From CANLWN01 sp039815505 (GTDB taxonomy: Bacteria; Bacteroidota; Bacteroidia; Flavobacteriales; Flavobacteriaceae): a stretch of DNA of 5,600 bases. This document shows, piece after piece, positions 1-4,684 of the stretch. The DNA lies in the NCBI GenBank assembly GCA_039815505.1, contig JBCBZE010000238.1:1-5600 (forward strand). The letters run 5' to 3'. The number at the start of each line of letters is the position of its first letter. Within the stretch, counting starts at the first letter, position 1. Both the position numbers and the translations under genes were made by a program. Under the pieces are notes generated by a model, which saw nothing but the letters and a program-made list of their open reading frames with translations, was not told the origin of the DNA and made no database searches.

Positions 1-985
1 CATCCAAGAGACTAAATGGTGAAGCGACCTCATCCATTCGAATATCAATGACCGCAAAGGCATACTTATCATAGATGTCGTCATTCAGGTTTACAGCGTA
101 AACAACTTCAGGGCCGCCATTTTTCTGAACTTTCAAATTATAAAATCCGGAATCGATCGGAACCGGATCATCAATCGTTTCGTCTACAAATTCGAAGTTT
201 ACAGGAACATTTTGTAGTGGATCAACACCTGTTATATTTATAGTCTTTATGACCGCGGTAGTTGAATCTTCCAAAACAAAGTTCACTTCGGTAATGCCGT
301 CCGTGGGATTGATTGGAAAAATAAAATGATGCGGAAGTAATACCTTGTCCGCATCCGTTACAAATCGCTTATCATCTATATCTTCCCAATGTGTGGCATC
401 CGAACCATCTGTAAATTGTAATGCCTCCCGAACAGTTCCTCCAAAATCGGTAATAGCTCCCATTTCATAGTCCAGTCCCGGTTGGTGTGGTTGAACATTT
501 TTGGAAAGAGGCAATGATGTATAGGCGGGCACAACGGGTTCGTCAAATTCCTGCCCATCTTTGTTAGAGAAATAATGAATGGATGGCAAAGGATATCTGA
601 GGCTCAAATTGGACATTGCCTCAAAAAACGGAAGCTTAGGTGAAACCGAAAATTCCAGATGAACAGAATCGTCCATGGCCAAGTCCGGTTTATAAACCAG
701 TTCACCCGCTTGGATCTCCGAAGTTACCTGAACACCAACAATAAACCCTAAAGCGGTCCTGGCCATCATTAGTCGATATTCGCTCATTCTTTGGCGGGTA
801 GTATCTGAAGGAATGATCTCAAAAAGATTTTTTACATCATATATGTTATGGGCTAATTTTTTACGTATCATTTCGCGCTTTTCCGCTTCATTTTTTTCGA
901 AAAATGAGCTTCCGTCCGCAGAGGTCAGAAAGTAGTCGTGCAAGAACTGCACTTCAAATAATCGTTTAAATGTTATATTACTCAT
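1..985 (-). CDS. Unrecognised protein encoded downstream of the eCIS cap gene, partial at its C-terminus
   Basis: An uninterrupted frame starts with ATG at 985 and runs off the left edge, giving 328 visible residues and no stop. The start lies inside the previous gene: the 8 bases ATGAGTAA hold this start and the stop of the DUF4255 gene, an arrangement typical of translational coupling. Residues 1-80 are rich in charged and aromatic residues and look helical (begins MSNITFKRLFEVQFLHDYFL; RMSEYRLMMARTALGF at about 66-81). From about residue 85 the sequence alternates hydrophobic and polar residues as in beta-rich domains, with strands around 106-115, 234-252 and 281-316. No signal peptide or membrane segment is visible. 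I do not recognise a family. Being coupled to a Pvc16-like cap gene, it is probably another part of the same contractile injection system, for example a tail-completion, collar or accessory factor, but that is inference only. Confidence 0.85.
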   Translation of the reverse strand, partial: MSNITFKRLFEVQFLHDYFLTSADGSSFFEKNEAEKREMIRKKLAHNIYDVKNLFEIIPSDTTRQRMSEYRLMMARTALGFIVGVQVTSEIQAGELVYKPDLAMDDSVHLEFSVSPKLPFFEAMSNLSLRYPLPSIHYFSNKDGQEFDEPVVPAYTSLPLSKNVQPHQPGLDYEMGAITDFGGTVREALQFTDGSDATHWEDIDDKRFVTDADKVLLPHHFIFPINPTDGITEVNFVLEDSTTAVIKTINITGVDPLQNVPVNFEFVDETIDDPVPIDSGFYNLKVQKNGGPEVVYAVNLNDDIYDKYAFAVIDIRMDEVASPFSLLD

Positions 986-1622
986 CACAATCCGCATTTA
1001 GTACTACCGAAGTATTCTTGATCTCCTCGATAACCGGAGCTTCAACGGTAGTATTTTCCTGAATCTTGACCAACCTTATTTTATACATCGCAAATGGCAC
1101 CTGTTTTCCTCCAAGCGATCCCCATAAATGATTTATCTGTTCAAAGGTGAGCGTGTACAATTCCACATTCAATCGAATTTGATCTTTGGTCTCTTGAGGA
1201 ATGTTATTATCATTGGAGATTGTGGTGAAGGGGGAGTTTTGGACCGTGAACGTTTTTTTGGCCTGAAAAAACTGAACTATCAATGACAGTCTATGTAGTG
1301 CAAACTCGTAAGCATCTTGCAAATCCTGTCCTAAAGTTGATGATATGAGTACATAAAGATTTAAAAACACGGCCGGCTCTATATATCGTATCCCATTAAT
1401 GGTACGTACCGCATTACTGTTGTTTTTAAGGGTACTCTCCTCTTCGGAGTTTACTAGCGTAATTATAATCTTATTGCTTAAATCCGCCGCGGCATCACCT
1501 TCCATTAGCGCAATATTGTGCAGTATAACATCGTCCTGTATGATGGTGTCGCCCGGTCTTCTATTCCGAACGATATATTCGCTAAGCTCATCTCGCAACA
1601 GTTTTAATGCCAAACCTATCAT
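978..1622 (-). CDS. DUF4255 / Pvc16 N-terminal domain protein, putative eCIS tail-terminator (cap)
   Basis: The 214-residue product matches the DUF4255 (Pvc16_N) pattern along its length. It has an N-terminal helix with LKLLRDELSEYI (residues 6-17), the strand-turn region NKIIITLVNSEEESTLKN (50-67), the core EPAVFLNLYVLISS (82-95), a helix ending in LSLIVQFFQAKKTFTVQNSP (112-131), and the C-terminal signature EQINHLWGSLGGKQVPFAMY (161-180) followed by KIRLVKIQ. In Afp, PVC and AlgoCIS-type systems this family caps the distal end of the sheath-tube and ends assembly; that is family knowledge. Beyond about residue 190 a short acidic tail follows (ends NADCDE). ATG at 1622 is chosen because the conserved helix begins right after it. 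No Shine-Dalgarno sequence is seen (ATTAAATTCTGACCC precedes ATG), as is usual in Bacteroidota. It is probably the first recognisable gene of an eCIS operon continuing left, coupled by an 8-base overlap to the next gene. A phage tail terminator relative is the main alternative. Confidence 0.92.
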   Translation of the reverse strand: MIGLALKLLRDELSEYIVRNRRPGDTIIQDDVILHNIALMEGDAAADLSNKIIITLVNSEEESTLKNNSNAVRTINGIRYIEPAVFLNLYVLISSTLGQDLQDAYEFALHRLSLIVQFFQAKKTFTVQNSPFTTISNDNNIPQETKDQIRLNVELYTLTFEQINHLWGSLGGKQVPFAMYKIRLVKIQENTTVEAPVIEEIKNTSVVLNADCDE

Positions 1623-1640
1623 GGGTCAGAATTTAATGAT

Positions 1641-1657
1641 ACAAATGGGGGATTTGT
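1641..1657. repeat. 17-base palindrome 19 bases upstream of the cap gene start
   Basis: ACAAAT-GGGGG-ATTTGT (plus strand) has two perfect 6-base arms around five G residues. It lies between the candidate small ORF and the DUF4255 start codon at 1622, so it falls in the leader or promoter region of the injection-system operon. It could be an operator for a dimeric regulator or a small mRNA hairpin close to the translation start. Six-base arms alone are weak evidence. Confidence 0.4.
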
Positions 1658-1758
1658 TACGTAAATAGGGGGAAGTTGCTGCCTTGAGGTAAACCCCAAG
1701 AAATATCTACGAGATGTTCCAGGGCAGGTATTTCTTTAGGCTGCCATGAACTATCCAT
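1657..1758 (-). CDS. Candidate small protein of 33 residues, uncertain
   Basis: ATG at 1758 opens a 33-codon frame ending in TAA at 1657-1659, 34 bases before the cap gene start. The peptide begins MDSSWQPKEIPALEHLVDIS and continues to a Gly/Pro/Phe-rich end (final residues FPLFT). Its composition is protein-like: two Trp, a balanced charge, and codons like those of the neighbours. The same frame is open for 18 codons upstream of the ATG, across the terminator, back to a TAA. That also fits the decayed 3' end of a longer gene. Against it being a gene: the ATG is only 13 bases after the terminator T-tract, leaving little room for its own promoter, and no ribosome binding site is visible. No family is recognised. 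It could be a short leader ORF of the eCIS operon or a chance frame. Confidence 0.28.
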   Translation of the reverse strand: MDSSWQPKEIPALEHLVDISWGLPQGSNFPLFT

Positions 1759-1770
1759 GTGTGCAAGGTC

Positions 1771-1804
1771 AAAAAAAACGGGATGGTATTCAATCCCCTT
1801 TTTT
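1771..1804 (-). terminator. Rho-independent terminator of the LuxR-type regulator gene
   Basis: Read on the minus strand, the regulator stop (1850) is followed after about 45 bases by A6, GGGGAT, an 8-base loop (TGAATACC), ATCCCG and T8. GGGAT (1797-1793) pairs with ATCCC (1784-1780). After one G-G mismatch the A run (1804-1799) pairs with six of the eight T residues, so the element could also work on the plus strand. A second, mutually exclusive hairpin, AATCCCC (1811-1805) with GGGGATT (1798-1792) and an A6 loop, shares the GGGGAT arm. It separates the regulator transcript from the injection-system genes. Confidence 0.65.
1780..1798 (-). repeat. 19-base motif, copy 1 (inverted relative to copy 2 at 2859-2877)
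   Basis: The minus strand reads GGGGATTGAATACCATCCC. The plus strand at 2859-2877 reads GGGGATTGAATTCCAACCC, giving 17 of 19 identical positions. Copy 1 forms the core of the terminator hairpin after the regulator gene. Both copies are in non-coding spacers on either side of that gene, pointing toward each other's strand. Similarity stops sharply outside the 19 bases. Confidence 0.45.
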
Positions 1805-1849
1805 GGGGATTTTTATAATAAATAGGATGCAATGAAACAGTGAATTGGA

Positions 1850-2545
1850 TTATAGGGCAATAAATGATGAAGCCTTTTTTACCAAATGTGCCGTGTTTTT
1901 AACTTGGAATTTTTCAATAAGGTTTTTCCTATGGGACACGGCAGTATGGTTACTGATGAATAGTTTATTGGCAATCTCCTTGGAGGAATAACCATTGGCT
2001 ATTAGTTGAAGCACTTGTTTTTCCCGGGGAGATATGGTCATTAACTTGTTCGTTGAAAAGCGGGCATTGCGTCGGTGGGAATCTGTAACAAAACAATGTT
2101 CTATTCGCTCCTTGTCCGATACATCAAAAAAATAATTAACAGCAAGGAAACGGCTTTCCAGCTCATGTAGGTGAACTTCATGTTTCACTTTGATTTTTTT
2201 ACCGTAATAATCTACCATATGATATTGAAGGTTCGTCACTTCCATAAGATAGGGGGGTGTAAGGAAATTTATTATTTGATGCTTGATCGATGCTACTTCT
2301 TTGGCATCTACCAGTGAGAACCAAAAATCCCATCCACTTTTAACCAGGGTACGGCAGTTGTTCCCCAAAACGACTTTTAGTCTTTTGTTGCAATAAATGA
2401 AACGTTTATACTCCGGATGATAGATAGAGATCATTAGATTCTTGGAACATTCACAAGCATTGAGGATCTTTGAAATTTTTGATGTGGAATTCCGCCCTAC
2501 AAGTGAAGGAGGTATGGGGATATTATTTTCTTCAATGGCGTTCAT
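1850..2545 (-). CDS. LuxR/GerE-family transcriptional regulator with PAS-like N-terminal region
   Basis: The 231-residue protein ends in a textbook GerE-type helix-turn-helix (about 170-228). The segment begins ISPREKQVLQLIANGYSSKE, then IANKLFISNHTAVSHRKNLIEKFQV, then a closing helix HLVKKA. Residues about 36-145 look like a PAS fold: a strand (LMISIYHPEYKRFIYCNKRL), the GWDFWFSLVDAKEV segment at 71-84, and paired strands at about 104-141. There is no response-regulator receiver domain, so it is a solo LuxR-type protein that probably senses a ligand or state through the PAS-like region. A cysteine pair at 31 and 33 plus Cys52 and Cys64 is visible, but metal or redox sensing is speculation. 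ATG at 2545 is the natural start. The gene is followed by a terminator, lies co-directionally upstream of the eCIS genes, and is divergent from the M19 gene. It could control either side. Such PAS-LuxR solos are common in flavobacteria. Confidence 0.92.
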   Translation of the reverse strand: MNAIEENNIPIPPSLVGRNSTSKISKILNACECSKNLMISIYHPEYKRFIYCNKRLKVVLGNNCRTLVKSGWDFWFSLVDAKEVASIKHQIINFLTPPYLMEVTNLQYHMVDYYGKKIKVKHEVHLHELESRFLAVNYFFDVSDKERIEHCFVTDSHRRNARFSTNKLMTISPREKQVLQLIANGYSSKEIANKLFISNHTAVSHRKNLIEKFQVKNTAHLVKKASSFIAL

Positions 2546-2790
2546 GGGTTGGGGTTAGTGACTTTAAATTACCAAAGAATTGATAGTTAGTAAGATAAAA
2601 TTGTATAGGCTGGTTGTTTTCTTGTATGGGTGACCGTTTTTTTTGCGTCGAAATGTGCTGAGAAATGTTTTATCGACTTTAAGTATCTACAGGAAATAAG
2701 TTAAAACCTATCAGGAAAAAAACTTTTATGCTTTAGCGCCAAACTTTACAAAATTATTACTAATTTTCTGTCATCTCCCCCTCATATTGA

Positions 2791-2845
2791 TAGATATGTT
2801 ATCTACGTAGTTTGTTGAGCTGTTCCCTTTTGAACAAGTAGATAA
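2791..2845. promoter_or_regulatory. Clustered TAGATA half-sites, candidate operator
   Basis: TAGATA (2791-2796), its reverse complement TATCTA (2800-2805, only 3 bases later), and TAGATA again (2839-2844) occur within 54 bases. The first two form a 15-base palindrome, TAGATA-TGT-TATCTA. The second and third extend to TTATCTAC (2799-2806) and GTAGATAA (2838-2845), a perfect 8-base inverted repeat. The third copy sits in the spacer of the candidate promoter, where a bound protein could block or shape polymerase binding. The divergent LuxR-type regulator is the obvious candidate binder, but nothing in the sequence proves it. TAGATA is a common hexamer in AT-rich DNA. Confidence 0.35.
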
Positions 2846-2859
2846 ATGAAATACATGTG
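2829..2859 (+). promoter_or_regulatory. Candidate Bacteroidota-type promoter of the M19 gene
   Basis: TTTG (2829-2832) is followed after exactly 19 bases by TACATGTG (2852-2859). This matches the Bacteroidota -33/-7 consensus (TTG or TTTG, about 19 bases, TAnnTTTG) with one mismatch in the -7 box. The transcript would start near 2866, leaving an untranslated leader of about 32 bases before ATG at 2898. The leader is AT-rich just before the start, without a Shine-Dalgarno sequence. Confidence 0.5.
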
Positions 2860-2877
2860 GGGATTGAATTCCAACCC
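2859..2877 (+). repeat. 19-base motif, copy 2 (inverted relative to copy 1 at 1780-1798)
   Basis: GGGGATTGAATTCCAACCC lies directly after the -7 box of the candidate promoter. Within it GGG-A-TTG can pair with CAA-CCC (2860-2866 with 2872-2877, one bulged A, loop AATTC). It would span the predicted transcription start, so a DNA-binding site is as plausible as an RNA hairpin. Confidence 0.4.
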
Positions 2878-2897
2878 TCCGATCTAAATTAAACGAT

Positions 2898-4637
2898 ATG
2901 CGAAAACCCATCGTGGACTTGCACTGCCACCCATCCTTAAAACCCAATGGAAACGACGCGATACCCAATATTTGGGAAGCATATGAAAATAAAGAGGCCA
3001 AACGTTTATTTGGAAAGTTTAGTTTTAGAAAACTGTTGGTAGGCGGTATTGTGAAGCATATGGCAACGTATACCCAGTCTAATCTGGAAAGTTGTTATAA
3101 GGGGGACAATAGAGTGGTCTTTGCAACCATATACCCTCCTGAACGGCCTTTCTTAAAGCCTAGTAGACCTTTTTCCAGTGCTTCGACCGTTCAAAGAGCC
3201 TTGTTGCGATTAATTTTTGGAAAGACTTTGAAAAGGGATGTGGACAATAAGATCATTCAATTGTTAACCGGTTTTTCGCAAGCCCGGGCCGCAACATACA
3301 TCAACGAAATATATGACGAAGAGGCCATAGATTACTTTGATAATGATTATGTAGGAGAATACAACTATTTAAAAGAAAGTCATTTAACATTTTCCAACAG
3401 TGCTGATTTTACCATAAAACCTAGCTTTAGGCTCATCAAAAATTTTGAAGAATATTCCAAAAACTCCAACAATAGGGAAGTCTTTGGAATACTTACGGCC
3501 GAAGGAATGCATGCCTTGGCCAAATACCGGAATAACGACTTGTTCAATGCGGAAAGTATAGATACACTTGCGCCGGAAAATCAAAAAAAACTGAAGCAGA
3601 GTTTTATTGGGAACATCAACCGCTTAAAGGACGCTTCCGAGTTTGAGTTTCCTCCTTTTTTTATTACTTTTTCCCATCACTTCAACAACCTTATTTCTGG
3701 CCATGCCAAAAGTTTTGCGGATGCCAAGAACTTTATAGTTCCCGGATTTTCCGATGTGTTTGATCAACGTAACGGTTTGGATAAGGGGATAACCGATTTT
3801 GGCAAGGAACTGATCAAGGAACATTTGCTATCTAGGGGCAATGGTCCCAGAATACTTGTCGATACCAAACATATGTCCTTGAATACCCGCGACGATTTTA
3901 TTGAAATTATCCGTTCCTTTCACGAGGCCGGTGATCCCGTACCCATTATTTGTAGCCATACTGCGGTAAACGGTATTCCCACAAGACAGAAGGCCAGAGA
4001 GATCCCGGACCGCAATCGTTATGATAAGAACTCCTATGTGAGCCGCTGGGATATCAATATTACCGACGAGGATATCAGGGAAATTTTTGATACGGACGGT
4101 GTCATTGGCGTTTGTATGCACGACGGAAGGATGCCAGGAGGAAAGTTTAAAAAATTACTTAAGGAAAACTCCCGAAAATTGGTGACCGATGAAGCAGTGA
4201 AACGGCTACATGCCCAAATGTTCCTGACCAATATATTTCATATTTTAAAGGTTAACCTTCAGCATATCCGAAGACTTAATACGGAAAACCCCATAGCATC
4301 CATACCAGAAACCCAAGCTTGGAAAACAATTTGTCTAGGCACGGATAATGACGGTATAGTAGATCCTTTTGACCACTATAATACGGCCGAAAGGCTAGAC
4401 GATTTTAAACTTCGAATTGCCAAAGCATTGCGTTTAAATGAAAAACCCTATATGAAGAAGTTCCGGGTACTGTCCCTACCTTCACAACAACCGTTTTCAG
4501 CTGAAGAACTATCGGATTTAATGCTGGGGTTTAGCCCCGAAGAAATTGCGGACAAGGTTTTTTCAGATAATATGATGGATTTCTTGGGAAAATATTTTAC
4601 CGATGATTACTTATACGGAAACGGTGCCATTGTTTAG
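2898..4637 (+). CDS. Enlarged peptidase M19 (membrane/renal dipeptidase)-like metalloenzyme
   Basis: The 579-residue protein shows the M19 landmarks in order: DLHCHPS (7-13, metal motif HxH), AEGMHAL (201-207, bridging Glu202), ITFSHHFNN (256-264, His260 matching the substrate-site His152 of human renal dipeptidase), GITDFGKELI (297-306), VDTKHMS (321-327, His325), PIICSHTA (349-356, His354), GVIGV (401-405), LGTDNDG (480-486, Asp483), and the closing GFSPEEIADKVFSDNMMDFL (544-563). All five metal-binding positions of the family are filled, so it is probably an active binuclear zinc hydrolase of a dipeptide or similar amide; the substrate is unknown. It is much longer than the usual 350-410 residues, with extra sequence between each landmark, and uses HxH where classical M19 has HxD. 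There is no signal peptide or membrane segment, so it appears cytoplasmic. The ATG is fixed by an in-frame stop at 2865-2867 and the motif at residue 7. The gene looks monocistronic, divergent from the regulator and convergent with the next gene. Confidence 0.88.
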   Translation: MRKPIVDLHCHPSLKPNGNDAIPNIWEAYENKEAKRLFGKFSFRKLLVGGIVKHMATYTQSNLESCYKGDNRVVFATIYPPERPFLKPSRPFSSASTVQRALLRLIFGKTLKRDVDNKIIQLLTGFSQARAATYINEIYDEEAIDYFDNDYVGEYNYLKESHLTFSNSADFTIKPSFRLIKNFEEYSKNSNNREVFGILTAEGMHALAKYRNNDLFNAESIDTLAPENQKKLKQSFIGNINRLKDASEFEFPPFFITFSHHFNNLISGHAKSFADAKNFIVPGFSDVFDQRNGLDKGITDFGKELIKEHLLSRGNGPRILVDTKHMSLNTRDDFIEIIRSFHEAGDPVPIICSHTAVNGIPTRQKAREIPDRNRYDKNSYVSRWDINITDEDIREIFDTDGVIGVCMHDGRMPGGKFKKLLKENSRKLVTDEAVKRLHAQMFLTNIFHILKVNLQHIRRLNTENPIASIPETQAWKTICLGTDNDGIVDPFDHYNTAERLDDFKLRIAKALRLNEKPYMKKFRVLSLPSQQPFSAEELSDLMLGFSPEEIADKVFSDNMMDFLGKYFTDDYLYGNGAIV

Positions 4638-4684
4638 GAATGCTTCGAACTGTTCCACTCCCATAAATGTAGCGCCTAACAGAA

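Larger units (their letters stand above)
2546..2897. other. Divergent intergenic region between the regulator and the M19 gene
   Basis: These 352 bases are AT-rich and hold no convincing ORF. The right third carries the candidate plus-strand promoter, three TAGATA half-sites and one copy of the 19-base motif. The left part, which must contain the regulator promoter, has only a partial match (CTTTG on the minus strand about 30 bases before the start codon) and no upstream TTG at the right spacing, so none is called. A plain T8 run at 2637-2644 has no stem before it. Confidence 0.6.

Noticed and set aside
376..558. Minus-strand frame of 60 codons
   Set aside because: It is out of frame inside the long open minus-strand gene ending at the left edge, which has coherent protein-like sequence throughout.
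1399..1668. Plus-strand open frame of 89 codons with hydrophobic composition
   Set aside because: It lies almost wholly antisense to the well-supported DUF4255 gene. Its Leu/Ser/Ile-rich makeup is what the complement of that gene gives, and no start signal is seen.
2637..2644. T8 run as a terminator
   Set aside because: No stable stem precedes it on the plus strand, nor does one serve the A8 on the other strand, and no gene ends nearby.
2803..2810. CTACGTAG perfect 8-base palindrome
   Set aside because: It is too short to mean much on its own and partly overlaps the TAGATA half-site cluster, which explains it better.
2846..2887. 13-codon ORF (MKYMWGLNSNPPI) just before the M19 gene, as a possible leader peptide
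   Set aside because: It overlaps the candidate -7 box, so it would start upstream of the predicted transcription start. No regulatory codon pattern is evident.
2771..3001. Minus-strand frame of 76 codons overlapping the intergenic region and the M19 start
   Set aside because: Half of it is antisense to the conserved N-terminal metal motif of the M19 gene, and the intergenic half shows regulatory rather than coding character.
3384..4231. Several minus-strand frames of 65-97 codons
   Set aside because: All are antisense to the M19 gene, whose motifs are intact across the same stretch.
2898..4637. Assignment of the hydrolase to TatD nucleases or PHP phosphoesterases because of the N-terminal DLHCH motif
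   Set aside because: The downstream order (AEG, TFSHH, GITDFGKELI, VDTKHMS, CSHTA, GTDNDG) follows M19 dipeptidases and not TatD or PHP proteins.
4638..4684. Bidirectional terminator between the two convergent genes
   Set aside because: Only a 5-base stem (CTGTT...AACAG) with a 23-base loop and no T-tract is present.
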